Shown: positions 51,597 to 60,629 of the stretch, one piece after another
Layout of the letters: each line of letters begins with the position of its first letter
Numbering within the stretch: the first letter of the stretch is position 1
From: Wenyingzhuangia sp. 2_MG-2023
GTDB taxonomy: Bacteria; Bacteroidota; Bacteroidia; Flavobacteriales; Flavobacteriaceae
Length of the DNA: 64,000 nucleotides
NCBI RefSeq assembly: GCF_030548295.1
Contig: NZ_JAUOSB010000003.1
Coordinates: forward strand, 62,001 to 126,000
Direction of reading: 5' to 3'
The notes under the pieces: generated by a model
Database searches by the model: none
Told to the model about the DNA's origin: nothing
The model's input: only the letters and a program-made list of their open reading frames with translations
Position numbers and translations under genes: made by a program

Positions 51597-52508
51597 TTAT
51601 TTAAATGAAGCTACGGCTATACTTTTTTTGATTGCATTTTTAAGTACAGAAGGTTCACTACCTGGACCAATGCTTAGTAATTTAGAACCCGTTATAGGAA
51701 CACCATTAAACGGACGTATGAACACTTCACCATCCGGAGTACGTTCAAAATAAGTGTGATTGATGTCTTTACCAATTATAGTACAACCTTTTATTCTAAG
51801 AATGCTTTTGGACAATGCGGAACAAATAGTATGTATGCAAGTTGAGTTTGGTAAATTTGGCAAATCTACAGAGCACGAAGCCCAATGTGCTTTCTGATGG
51901 TCTAATTTTACAGCTGTGTTTTTAGAAGGAAGCAATTCTGGAAGTAATAAAACATCCAAACAATCCATTGGTATTATTTTAGCAGTTGGGTTCAGTTGTT
52001 TTAGTTGATGGATGACTTGATTTTTTCGGTTTTCATTAACGTTTTCAAGATGTGTTAAAACCAACAACGATGAAACCTGAATCTGGTTTGCTTCCAATTC
52101 ATTATGTTCACCGCGTTGTTGCCAATTTTTAACATCCACTACCGAAATTTGAATTGGAGGTAAAAATCTATCGTTTAGACCTACACCCAAAAATTCCATT
52201 AACGAGCAAGCATCAGATGTTCCGTTGGCTTCAATAAGTGTAATTCCATTTTTTCTTTCAGGAATTCTATTTACCGTATTTCTAAGCTCCATAATACCGC
52301 TACAACAAATACAACTACCGCTTACAGGTTTGATACAGTTCATTCCAATTTGCTTGGAAAATTGCTGGGCATCCAAATTGGCATTTTCATAATCGTTAAG
52401 AATCACAAATGGATTCCAATCGTTATTGTTAAAGTTTTCTAACAAGTACTTTAGCAATGTTGTTTTACCTGCTCCTAAAAATCCAACAACGGTGATAATA
52501 GCTTCCAT
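51597..52508 (-). CDS. COG0523/CobW-type zinc metallochaperone GTPase
   Basis: The 303-residue G3E GTPase has Walker A GFLGAGKTTLL, the metal-binding CxCC motif in SGSCICCSG, EANGTSDA in place of ExxG and a guanine motif LTHLEN (NKxD is degenerate). The C-terminal CobW_C domain (about 215-300) includes GCTIIGKD. In Zur-regulated operons such proteins deliver zinc to client enzymes under starvation. FolE, encoded in the same operon, is a plausible client. Confidence 0.9.
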   Translation of the reverse strand: MEAIITVVGFLGAGKTTLLKYLLENFNNNDWNPFVILNDYENANLDAQQFSKQIGMNCIKPVSGSCICCSGIMELRNTVNRIPERKNGITLIEANGTSDACSLMEFLGVGLNDRFLPPIQISVVDVKNWQQRGEHNELEANQIQVSSLLVLTHLENVNENRKNQVIHQLKQLNPTAKIIPMDCLDVLLLPELLPSKNTAVKLDHQKAHWASCSVDLPNLPNSTCIHTICSALSKSILRIKGCTIIGKDINHTYFERTPDGEVFIRPFNGVPITGSKLLSIGPGSEPSVLKNAIKKSIAVASFK

Positions 52509-52562
52509 GATTTTCTATACAATATTTTGTGATGATGCATTTTGAAACAAGCACAACTAAAT

Positions 52563-53087
52563 TCATTTCTTAGGTCTGAATGGTTTCATAACAGCTTCAT
52601 TACATTCTAAACAGGGCCCGTCCATAAGGTCAATACAGTAAGGAACTGCAGGAAAAACAGCATCTAGACATTCTCTGATAGATTTTGGTTTTCCTGGTAG
52701 ATTGATGATCAAACTACGACCTCTAAGTCCTGCTGTTTGCCTTGACAAAATAGCTGTAGGAACAAATTTTAAAGATTCTGCTCTCATAAGTTCTCCAAAA
52801 CCTGGCATCATGCGGTCACAAACAGCTTCAGTTGCTTCTGGTGTAACGTCCCTTTTAGCCGGACCTGTACCACCTGTGGTCACCACCAAGCAACATTTAT
52901 CTTTATCAACCAATTCAATTATTATTTTTTCAATAATGTCTTGTTCATCAGGCACAATTTTATAAATTTCTTTCCATTCTGAAATTAAATAATCGTTTAA
53001 TGTACTTACAATTGCTTTACCACTAAGGTCTTCATAAACACCTGCGTATGCTCTATCACTAACTGCTATGATTCCTATTTTAATCAT
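52563..53087 (-). CDS. mog: molybdopterin adenylyltransferase MogA
   Basis: The 174-residue protein matches MogA closely: IGIIAVSDRAYAG, VVTTGGTGPAKRDVTPEAT, INLPGKPKSIRECLDAVFPAVPYCIDL and the ending FRPKK. Mog adenylates molybdopterin before molybdate insertion. No other molybdenum-cofactor gene lies nearby, and its place in a Zur-type operon is unusual. A cysteine pair (CLECNE) near the C-terminus is extra compared with E. coli Mog. It is adjacent to phoX with no gap and may be translated together with it. Confidence 0.88.
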   Translation of the reverse strand: MIKIGIIAVSDRAYAGVYEDLSGKAIVSTLNDYLISEWKEIYKIVPDEQDIIEKIIIELVDKDKCCLVVTTGGTGPAKRDVTPEATEAVCDRMMPGFGELMRAESLKFVPTAILSRQTAGLRGRSLIINLPGKPKSIRECLDAVFPAVPYCIDLMDGPCLECNEAVMKPFRPKK

Positions 53088-54764
53088 TTAGGATTCAATT
53101 TTATGAAGAAAATTCATTTTTTCAATCAAATCTCCAGTAATGGCAACTACAGCAGGTTTTGGAATGTTGTCCTCATCAAAAGGCCATTTGCTTGTTAGAT
53201 TTTTTAAGTCTGTAGACTGTTCACCTGGATGTTGCACACTTAAAAACAGTGTTTTTCCGTCTGGAGAAAACCAAGGTCCTGTAAGCTCAGCATCTTTTGG
53301 AGCTGTAACAACACGAATTACTTTACCTGCGTCTTTACCATACCTCGGAATTAGGAACAAACTGTTGTTTTTAAACGATGTATATGGTTTGTCTTCTCTA
53401 TTCATTTCACTACCAGACATGTCCGTGGTCATCCAAAGATTTCCTGATAAATCAAATGCCAAATTATCAGGACAAGAGAATCCGTTTTCCTCACCACCTG
53501 CTATGTATGTTGAAGCTTTAAAAGTCAAAGCATCATAAGCTCCATTTTCTTCTTCTATCTTTAAAATAGAACCGTGCCAGTCCTTTTTACTCTTGTTATT
53601 AGTTAGTGACACAAATATATTTCCCGTAACGGGATCAATTTCAATATCTTCGGGTCTATTTAACTCTGTAGCTCCCAATAATTTTGCAGCTTCTCTTGCT
53701 CTAACAAGAACTTCGGTTTGATCTTTAAATTTTTCTTTTAGAACTGGTTGGTTTTCCCAATCTAAAGCCAACCATATTCCATTTATAGTATCTGCCACAT
53801 ACAACGTTCCTTCTTTTAAAGAGCCTGGTTTAGAAGATATGAATTTGTACAAATGTTCATTATTACTATCATCACCAGTATATGCAACCACGCGTTTGTC
53901 TTCTAATTCATATAACGTACAACATTCGTGAGCAAATCGTCCTAGGGCCACATGTTTTTGAGCGGTACCTTCTTTTGGATTCACTTCTACGACCCAACCA
54001 TAATGTTCTGGTGGATAATTGTAAACGTTTTCCCAACCTTGACTACTAGGTCTGTGGCTGGCTATATTATGGGTATCGTATTCCGTTTCCCCATAAAAAC
54101 TATCATAATTTTCTTCACAAGTAATAAAGGTGTTCCAAGGAGTAATACCTCCCGAGCAATTGCTATGCGTTCCAACAACTGTTGTTTCTCCTTTAATTGG
54201 ATGGTCCCAGTTTAGTTGTATTGGAGTTTTAGCAGTAATACGCCTATTGCTCGGATCATTTTTTACCACATTCCAAACGCCATTCTCTTCTTTTATTCTA
54301 ACAATACTACCTCCAACATTGTACATTTCCTTATCTATCTGTTCTTTTGTACGATGTTGTTTTGGGTTTTTAAAATCTCTATAATTGAAATCTGAAACAA
54401 AAAGTGGATTTACATACTCGTGATTTACCCACAACAATCCATCTTTTGGATCCTTTTCATCTAAGGGTAAAAAGCAAGTAAAATCATTATTAAATCCAAA
54501 AGTATCCTGATTGTTTATGTAATCTCCCCATTTTATCACTGTATGATAATTCAAACCATTGGTTAATAATAAATCATCCTTGTCTGAAGCTTGTAAAGCT
54601 TCAATAACAACGTTTTTTAGTTGTTCTATTCTTTCTTTAGAAAGGCTTTCTGTTAGCGAAGGAGTGGTATTGCTACCACAACTAATCAAAAACTGGGGAG
54701 TTAAAACAGCTCCCAAACTTGTTTTTCCTAAGAAAGAAATAAATGTTCTACGATTGTATTTCAT
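53088..54764 (-). CDS. phoX: PhoX-type alkaline phosphatase (DUF839)
   Basis: This 558-residue exported enzyme has a twin-arginine-like signal (MKYNRRTFISFLGKTSLGAVLTPQFLISCG) that also includes a lipobox-like ISCG. DUF839 signatures are WVNHEYVNP, TCEENY, GRFAHEC and NRPEDIEIDP, which supply the Fe/Ca sites of PhoX. PhoX needs iron and calcium, not zinc, so expressing it in zinc starvation would replace a zinc-dependent phosphatase such as PhoA. It is the third gene of the operon. Confidence 0.9.
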   Translation of the reverse strand: MKYNRRTFISFLGKTSLGAVLTPQFLISCGSNTTPSLTESLSKERIEQLKNVVIEALQASDKDDLLLTNGLNYHTVIKWGDYINNQDTFGFNNDFTCFLPLDEKDPKDGLLWVNHEYVNPLFVSDFNYRDFKNPKQHRTKEQIDKEMYNVGGSIVRIKEENGVWNVVKNDPSNRRITAKTPIQLNWDHPIKGETTVVGTHSNCSGGITPWNTFITCEENYDSFYGETEYDTHNIASHRPSSQGWENVYNYPPEHYGWVVEVNPKEGTAQKHVALGRFAHECCTLYELEDKRVVAYTGDDSNNEHLYKFISSKPGSLKEGTLYVADTINGIWLALDWENQPVLKEKFKDQTEVLVRAREAAKLLGATELNRPEDIEIDPVTGNIFVSLTNNKSKKDWHGSILKIEEENGAYDALTFKASTYIAGGEENGFSCPDNLAFDLSGNLWMTTDMSGSEMNREDKPYTSFKNNSLFLIPRYGKDAGKVIRVVTAPKDAELTGPWFSPDGKTLFLSVQHPGEQSTDLKNLTSKWPFDEDNIPKPAVVAITGDLIEKMNFLHKIES

Positions 54765-54822
54765 GAGGTTATTTTATATGATATAATAGAAAGTCTTTCT
54801 AAAATGAGGTTTCAATATTTTC

Positions 54823-55488
54823 TTATAAATTTTGTTCTCCTACTATTTTAAAGAATTCATTTCGGGTTGCTCTTTTTAAAAAACAACCTCCATATTCTAA
54901 CGTTGTTGTAAAACTATTCTGATCTTTGATACCTCTTGACGATACACAAAGATGTTTCGCATTGATAATTATAATGACATCCTTTGTTTCTAATACCTCT
55001 TGTAAATCGCTTAAAATTTGAATAGCTAGACGTTCTTGCACCTGTGGACGATGCGAATAATAATCGACCAAACGGTTAATTTTAGACAGTCCAATTACTT
55101 TTTTTGTAGGAATGTATCCTATATGTGCATGGCCAATAATAGGTAGAAAATGATGTTCACAAGAGGAATCTATATTAATGTGTTGTTCTACCAACATTTT
55201 TTTATAACCATACTTATTTTCAAATGTTGAAAGTTTTGGTTTGTTAGCAGGATTTAACCCATAAAACAACTCTTTTACGTACATTTTAGCAAAGCGATAC
55301 GGGGTTCCAGACAAACTATCATCTGTTAAATCTAGTCCCATTTCTTGCATAATCATTTTAAAATGATGTTGTATGTTTTTGATTTTTTCTTCATCAGATT
55401 TATCAAAAGCATCCGCACGTAATGGCGTTTTTATATTTGCAGAAAAGTGGTTGTCCCCCTCTATTATAATTTGTTCTTTATCCTTCAT
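54823..55488 (-). CDS. folE: GTP cyclohydrolase I (FolE type)
   Basis: The 221-residue enzyme makes dihydroneopterin triphosphate from GTP. Conserved parts are SLSGTPYRFAKMY, zinc ligands in SCEHHFLP and KHLCVSSRG, GYIPTKKVIGLSKINR and RPQVQERL. It is the zinc-requiring FolE-IA type by its CEHH and HLC motifs. Bacteria often place a FolE paralogue next to COG0523 in Zur operons, as here. It overlaps the MerC gene by 11 bases. Confidence 0.92.
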   Translation of the reverse strand: MKDKEQIIIEGDNHFSANIKTPLRADAFDKSDEEKIKNIQHHFKMIMQEMGLDLTDDSLSGTPYRFAKMYVKELFYGLNPANKPKLSTFENKYGYKKMLVEQHINIDSSCEHHFLPIIGHAHIGYIPTKKVIGLSKINRLVDYYSHRPQVQERLAIQILSDLQEVLETKDVIIIINAKHLCVSSRGIKDQNSFTTTLEYGGCFLKRATRNEFFKIVGEQNL

Positions 55489-55882
55489 TTGTACAGCATT
55501 TACCTTGGTTGCATTGGCAATATTTTTTATTGTATAAGTGTAGTCCTATCAATGCTACAGCTGGAACATATATAAATGTTTCATCTAAATAAAACCAAGC
55601 ATTTTTTTCGTTTGTTATGATTATGAATAATGTGAAAAAAGCAATCCATAATAAAGTTTTCATCCATTTTTCAGAAGTTGTTTGTGTAGATCTGTACACT
55701 GCAAAAAAGGAAATTACTAAGAAGAAATAATCTATAAATCCCCACCAAGTTGGTACTCCATTACAATTGGTAATTGAACAACTTTGCACAATAAAAATAA
55801 AGGGTGTAGCAATACAATGTATCAAACAAAGTGTGCTTGCCATTGCTCCTATATAATCTGGTTTTTGTTTTATGAATATCAT
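55478..55882 (-). CDS. MerC-domain membrane protein
   Basis: The 134-residue protein has four membrane helices and a MerC-like signature: DYIGAMASTLCLIHCIATPFIFIV (CxxHC in the first helix) and a Cys-rich C-terminal tail (YCQCNQGKCCTNEG). It probably moves or binds a soft metal. As first gene of the zinc-type operon, zinc uptake is a reasonable guess. Confidence 0.85.
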   Translation of the reverse strand: MIFIKQKPDYIGAMASTLCLIHCIATPFIFIVQSCSITNCNGVPTWWGFIDYFFLVISFFAVYRSTQTTSEKWMKTLLWIAFFTLFIIITNEKNAWFYLDETFIYVPAVALIGLHLYNKKYCQCNQGKCCTNEG

Positions 55883-55907
55883 TATTTATTTGAATACAAC
55901 TAGGTTG

Positions 55908-55954
55908 CAAATATAACATTATTGGTATTAAATGCAACAATGTTGCATTTAATA
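55908..55954 (-). promoter_or_regulatory. Zur-type operator and promoter of the ten-gene operon
   Basis: A 29-base palindrome (55926-55954, centre A at 55940) has the core TGCAACAATGTTGCA. On the minus strand it covers the -33 position of the -7 box TATATTTG (55915-55908). The leader to merC is about 20 nt. The core agrees with what I recall of Bacteroidota Zur boxes (TGCAACATTGTTGCA). Zur with zinc would block the promoter. The divergent helicase-like gene starts further on and has its own -7 box. Confidence 0.75.
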
Positions 55955-56031
55955 TTTTATGATCTGAAATATGAAGACATTTAGTCCATGAATCAAAAAA
56001 ATATAGAAACAAAAAACAACTCTTTTAATTG

Positions 56032-56039
56032 TATATTTG
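56032..56039 (+). promoter_or_regulatory. -7 box of the DEAD-box-like gene
   Basis: TATATTTG lies 20 bases before the ATG at 56060, which argues against the upstream in-frame start at 55988. Confidence 0.55.
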
Positions 56040-56059
56040 CATTTATACAATACACATAT

Positions 56060-56686
56060 ATGTCTATACTTCCTATGCCTTTTAAAAAATTACATTTGGA
56101 TATCAAAGAGGTCTTACAAAATTTAGAAATTACTATTCCCACAGAGTTTCAGAAAGCTAGTATTCCTGTTATCAAAAGTGGTACAAACGTTTTTTGTACT
56201 GCTCCAAAAGATCAGGGAAAAACAACCACATTGATATTGACTACTTTGCAAAAATTAAAATGTGAGGCCGTTGGAGACATTCCCAGAGCGTTGGTTTTGG
56301 TAGAAAATAATGAAAAAGCATTGGCATTGTACTCAAGCTTTTTAACCTATACGAGACGTACTTCTTTACGAGTTTATGTGGCCAATGAAAAAGAACATAT
56401 AGATTTGATAAAGTCAGAAATATTTGAAGGTGTAGACATTCTGATTGCCACCCCAAAGAGCATTAGCAAATTGTTGATGTTGTATGGTGTAAATATCTCT
56501 GAATTAAAGATTTTTAACATAGAAGATGCTGATTTTTTATCGCAAACAAATGCTTACAATGCCATTTTATCTATTACGCAAAGTATCAGCAAATGTCAAT
56601 ATGTACTTTATGCAGAAAAAATGCACCCTAATTTGAAACGTTTGGAATCTTATTTTATGGAATACTCCACTATTGTAGGTGTTTAG
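56060..56686 (+). CDS. half-length DEAD-box-like protein (ATPase domain only, degenerate)
   Basis: The 208-residue protein has the N-terminal RecA domain of DEAD-box RNA helicases: Q-motif-like IPTEFQKASIPVI, motif I APKDQGKTTT (usual AxTGxGKT altered), ILIATPKS and a motif II written IEDAD (usual DEAD). It stops after this domain, so there is no helicase C-domain, and motif I and II are both changed. It is probably an RNA-binding regulator rather than an active helicase. I recall such short proteins as conserved in Flavobacteriaceae, so it may not be a broken gene. Confidence 0.75.
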   Translation: MSILPMPFKKLHLDIKEVLQNLEITIPTEFQKASIPVIKSGTNVFCTAPKDQGKTTTLILTTLQKLKCEAVGDIPRALVLVENNEKALALYSSFLTYTRRTSLRVYVANEKEHIDLIKSEIFEGVDILIATPKSISKLLMLYGVNISELKIFNIEDADFLSQTNAYNAILSITQSISKCQYVLYAEKMHPNLKRLESYFMEYSTIVGV

Positions 56687-56824
56687 TAACATCACAAAGT
56701 AAAATCTTCTTATTTTTTATTGATTTTTTTACGAAACTTTGCAAGTAATCTTAACAATTAGCTAATATTAAGCAACGTACATTTGCAAGCGTTAAAACCA
56801 ACTTAAAACAAGGTTTTACTTTTA

Positions 56825-57601
56825 ATGATGATGAAAAAAACATTTTTTTTTACATGCTTGTTTTGTGCTTTATTTGGATTTTCTCAGCAAAAACCTCCTT
56901 TGTTTATAGGACATAGGGGTGGTTTGTTGCCTAACATTCCGGAAAATAGTTTGATGGCTTTCCAAAATTGTATAGATGAAGAAGTAGCAATGATTGAAAC
57001 CGATGTACAGCTAAGTAAAGATGGAAAAATGGTTTTGTTTCATGATGCTTCCCTCCTACGAATGACAGGAGTTTCCAAAAAATTGAAAAATTGTACTTTA
57101 AAGGAATTGCAAAAATTAAGTTTGGGAGCAGAACAACAGATTCCAACCTTAGAAGCAGCGTTGTCTTTATTAGCATCTGACAAAATTCAATTGTTGTTAG
57201 ACATCAAAGCAGGACCGGAACTAGACTACTCAGAATTATACAAACTACTGGAACGCTACCACATGAAAAGTCGTGTTTATATAGGTGTAAGATCTTTAAA
57301 AGATTTACAAATATGCAAGTCTTTAGATGCTAAAGTCAAAGTATTAGGATTTGTTCCTGGACCTGAAAGTATTGAGAACTTTGTAACAAATCACGCAGAT
57401 GCAATTCGTTTGTGGCCTAACTGGTTGGAAGAACACCCTACTCTAATTTCAAATTTAGTAAATAAAAACATACCTATTTGGATGACTGTTGGAGCGTTAA
57501 GCACAACTGGAATTAAAGCATGGGTACAGCAAGGAGTCCATGGTTTTATTCATGATACTCCCAAAAAGGCAGCAACCGAATACACGATGTCTTTCAAATA
57601 A
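56825..57601 (+). CDS. exported glycerophosphodiester phosphodiesterase family protein
   Basis: The product has 258 residues. A signal peptide (KKTFFFTCLFCALFGFSQ) is followed by the GDPD TIM barrel with IGHRGG, ENSLMAF, MIETDVQLSKDG and LFHDASLLRMT. The catalytic His pair and Glu/Asp are in place. It hydrolyses glycerophosphodiesters in the periplasm. The start may be any of three tandem ATGs (56825, 56828, 56831). Confidence 0.9.
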   Translation: MMMKKTFFFTCLFCALFGFSQQKPPLFIGHRGGLLPNIPENSLMAFQNCIDEEVAMIETDVQLSKDGKMVLFHDASLLRMTGVSKKLKNCTLKELQKLSLGAEQQIPTLEAALSLLASDKIQLLLDIKAGPELDYSELYKLLERYHMKSRVYIGVRSLKDLQICKSLDAKVKVLGFVPGPESIENFVTNHADAIRLWPNWLEEHPTLISNLVNKNIPIWMTVGALSTTGIKAWVQQGVHGFIHDTPKKAATEYTMSFK

Positions 57602-57659
57602 ATTTAAGCTGCTGTAACTATTGATAGATTGTAACAACCCGTTGTATATTTAGGCAATA

Positions 57660-58226
57660 TCAATCTGATTTCTTTTCTTTCATAATCACTTCACCTGAAT
57701 AACTTATAGAGCTTCTGAAGCTACTATTGATAAAAATAGTACTTTTTAAGTTTGGAAATAATTTTATGGAAACATCAAAATTTTCTCTGTTGGTATTGTT
57801 TTTAGCTGTAAAATGAATATGATAAGAATTGTCTTTGTTTTTTTCTACAGAATACTTTTCCACAACCCCTTTAAGAGCAATGGCAGCATCTCCTCCTCCG
57901 TAAGAAACATTCATTTGTCTTTCTCCAAAATAGGGCAAATAAGAAGAAATGCTATCATCTGAAATGGTTAGATAGTTATAATTTCCTATTAAGTTGACAT
58001 TTCCTGCTGCTCCTATATTTCTCATTAAGTAAGAGTTCAATACTTGTTGCATGGCATTGGAAATTTGTGGATGTGCACGGGTTGACTCAATGGTAAAATG
58101 TTTATTTACCACCAAGCTATCTAGAGTTTTAATTTGTGCTTGTAGATTTATTTTTTTGTGAGAACTACAAGAAAAAGTTACAAATGCCACGAGAATACTT
58201 ATGGCAAAATATCTTAATTTTTTCAT
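57660..58226 (-). CDS. DUF4251-family lipoprotein
   Basis: The frame is open to 58352, but the Met at 58226 begins a clear lipoprotein signal (MKKLRYFAISILVAFVTFSCSS), so I use it. The mature part (about 165 residues) matches DUF4251, a beta-rich Bacteroidota family with YNYLTISDDSISSYLPYFG and NVSYGGGDAAIALKG. Its function is unknown. It faces the GDPD gene and is divergent from the pseudouridine synthase gene. Confidence 0.85.
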   Translation of the reverse strand: MKKLRYFAISILVAFVTFSCSSHKKINLQAQIKTLDSLVVNKHFTIESTRAHPQISNAMQQVLNSYLMRNIGAAGNVNLIGNYNYLTISDDSISSYLPYFGERQMNVSYGGGDAAIALKGVVEKYSVEKNKDNSYHIHFTAKNNTNRENFDVSIKLFPNLKSTIFINSSFRSSISYSGEVIMKEKKSD

Positions 58227-58373
58227 ACTTAAATATACAAAACCTCTGATATATTTAAAAGAGTCTTTTGAATACGAACAATAACTACTAAACATTTTTT
58301 TTGTGTAAAAAATCCACTTGTAGTAGTGTAAACTTAAAAATATATTTTGCAATTATATTTTATCTTTACTGTT

Positions 58374-59075
58374 ATGATTGAGATTATTTACGAGGATGAT
58401 TTTATAGTTGCTATTAACAAACCAAATAATGTTTTGGTGCATCATTCGGTGATGGCAAACAATCAGTTAGATGAACTTTCTTTAATGCAGTTGATGTTTG
58501 CACAAACAGAAACTAAATATTATGCCATTCATAGATTGGATAGAAAAACTTCGGGTATTATTTTATTGGCCAAAAAGAAGGAGTTTGTTTCTAAATTTCA
58601 AGAATTGTTTGTCAATAACCAAATACAAAAAAAATACTATGGCTTGGTGCGTGGATTTGCTCCAGAATCAGGAAAAATAGACAGCCCAGTAAAAGGTCGT
58701 GATGCCAACAAACACAAAGAAGCACTTACTTTTTTTGAGCGATTAGAAAGGTTTCATATTGATGTGCCTGTGGGTCCGTATCCAAGTGCTCGCTACAGTT
58801 TGATAACATTGACACCCAAAACAGGGCGTTTGCATCAATTGAGAATACACCTGAATAAAATTAGTTATCCTTTGGTTGGAGATCCTAAATATGGAGATCG
58901 TTTTCACAACAGAATGTTTGAAACTGAGTTTGATTGTTCTAAACTTTTCTTACATGCATTTCACTTGGAGTTTGTACATCCTTTTACTCAAAAAAACATA
59001 TCAATAACAGCAAAAAAACCAACTCATTGGGAGTTGGTTTTCAATCTAATGAGACAGAAATCTTTGCCTTTTTAA
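58374..59075 (+). CDS. RluA-family pseudouridine synthase (TruC-like)
   Basis: The start at 58374 gives MIEIIYEDDFIVAINKPNNVLVHHS, the normal opening, so nine upstream residues of the open frame are left out. The catalytic motif HRLDRKTSG (Asp nucleophile) and the ending GRLHQLRIHL mark the RluA family. The protein has about 233 residues without an S4 domain, like TruC or short RluA types. It modifies uridine in tRNA or rRNA. Confidence 0.92.
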   Translation: MIEIIYEDDFIVAINKPNNVLVHHSVMANNQLDELSLMQLMFAQTETKYYAIHRLDRKTSGIILLAKKKEFVSKFQELFVNNQIQKKYYGLVRGFAPESGKIDSPVKGRDANKHKEALTFFERLERFHIDVPVGPYPSARYSLITLTPKTGRLHQLRIHLNKISYPLVGDPKYGDRFHNRMFETEFDCSKLFLHAFHLEFVHPFTQKNISITAKKPTHWELVFNLMRQKSLPF

Positions 59076-59094
59076 AAGTCTAAACAGTTAAACA

Positions 59095-59388
59095 CTAGTC
59101 TTCATTTTTTGAAGCTCTTTTTTCAGGTTTAGGAGCATTCTCAAATTCTTTTTCACTGATAAAACCATCTTCATCAGTATCAATATCAGAAAAATGTTTA
59201 CTCAAAGGTCCTTTCGTTTCTTTCTCAGAAAGTTTACCATCTTCATTGGCATCCATTTTTTCTAACAATTTTGCAAATGTAGGTGGTTTGTGTTTACCTC
59301 CTCTTTCTTCTTGTGCGTTTGCTCCTGCAATTCCAAAAACAGCGATCATTACTGCTACTACTTCTTTTTTTAATGCTATGTACTTCAT
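59095..59388 (-). CDS. exported EF-hand calcium-binding protein
   Basis: The 97-residue protein has a signal peptide (about 1-25, cleavage near ANAQE) and two EF-hand loops, DANEDGKLSEKE and DTDEDGFISEKE, with the Asp/Asn/Gly/Glu pattern intact. The charged tail is short. It is probably a periplasmic Ca2+ binder. Confidence 0.9.
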   Translation of the reverse strand: MKYIALKKEVVAVMIAVFGIAGANAQEERGGKHKPPTFAKLLEKMDANEDGKLSEKETKGPLSKHFSDIDTDEDGFISEKEFENAPKPEKRASKNED

Positions 59389-59579
59389 GATTTTATATAA
59401 TTTAAATCGTTATTGATACCCCAAAGATGGACATAAGAAGCATACAAAAAGTCAGTTTTCAGTAAACGGGATCTATAACTCTGTGAATGCTCTATTAGAA
59501 TCTGTAAACACTTAATTCATCTGGGCAAACAAGCCCTGTTTTGGTGATTGATTGAATATTTTATTCCTTAATTTGCAGT

Positions 59580-60629
59580 ATGAACACAACAAAACGTTTT
59601 ATTTTACAAATTCTTTTTTGGTTTGTAATATGGTTGGTGCTTTGGTCACAACAATCATGGGAAATTTCTTTTGTCAGAGAAAATGTATTGGTATATGTAA
59701 CACAAATATCAATTGTATCTATATTGGTGTATTATTTGATTCCTAAATTTTTATTCCACAAAAAATACATTCCTTTCATTTGCATATCAATCCTTGTTCT
59801 AACTTTGTTTTCTTACATAGCTACACAAGTACCTAAACAAGATATTCCCATTCATCAAATGGAAAAACAAGTCCGCGGTATGCGCTTGCCTCCAAAAATG
59901 GAGAAAAAAATAAGTACAAGGCCTCCTTTGCGAATTTTTACCATGTCATTGTTGTTGTTTGCTTCTTACAGCTTAACGGTGGTGATTGAAATTATTTTGT
60001 TTGCACAAAAAAAGGAAGAAGAAATTGTGTTGAGTAAAAATGAAAATTTACAAACAGAATTAAAGTTGTTAAAATCTCAAATCAATCCTCATTTTTTATT
60101 CAATTCTTTGAATAACATTTATGCTTTGTCAGGGATTGATACTCAAAGAACTCAACAAAGCATCACGTATTTATCAGACATGTTACGCTATGTTTTGTAC
60201 GAGTGTGAAAATGCTTTTGTGCCTATTAAACATGAGGTCACTTATATAGAAAATTACATCAAATTGTATGCTTTAAAAAGCAGTAAAAAATATCCTATTG
60301 AAATAGTTTTTAACAATTTAAATGCTAATGTTACTATAGCACCAATGTTATTGATTCCTTTTGTGGAAAATGCTTTTAAGCACAGCAATATTGAAAAAAT
60401 AAAAGATACTTTTATTAAAATTAGTTTGGATACACGTTTGGATGTTATTGTGTTTAAAATAGAAAATACGTTTTCTAAGACTCTCGTTCAAAAAGATACT
60501 ATAGGAGGTATTGGTATAGAGAATACCAAAAGAAGACTGGCTATTTTGTATCCCAATCAATATGCTTTGACAATAGATGAAAAAGAAGGGGTTTTTAAGG
60601 TTGAATTAAAATTAAATCTACATGTTTAA
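59580..60629 (+). CDS. LytS-type sensor histidine kinase
   Basis: The 349-residue kinase has four membrane helices in the first 150 residues. Then comes the His_kinase domain with the phosphorylated His in SQINPHFLFNSLNNIYAL and a HATPase with PFVENAFKHS and GGIGIENTKRRL. It is the sensor partner of the LytTR regulator whose gene overlaps its end by eight bases. The signal is unknown; the large membrane part suggests a membrane or cell-wall cue. Confidence 0.93.
   Translation: MNTTKRFILQILFWFVIWLVLWSQQSWEISFVRENVLVYVTQISIVSILVYYLIPKFLFHKKYIPFICISILVLTLFSYIATQVPKQDIPIHQMEKQVRGMRLPPKMEKKISTRPPLRIFTMSLLLFASYSLTVVIEIILFAQKKEEEIVLSKNENLQTELKLLKSQINPHFLFNSLNNIYALSGIDTQRTQQSITYLSDMLRYVLYECENAFVPIKHEVTYIENYIKLYALKSSKKYPIEIVFNNLNANVTIAPMLLIPFVENAFKHSNIEKIKDTFIKISLDTRLDVIVFKIENTFSKTLVQKDTIGGIGIENTKRRLAILYPNQYALTIDEKEGVFKVELKLNLHV

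Noticed and set aside
52702-52965. Plus-strand open frames inside mog, phoX and other minus-strand genes
   Set aside because: They are shadows of well-supported genes on the opposite strand, with no motif or promoter of their own.
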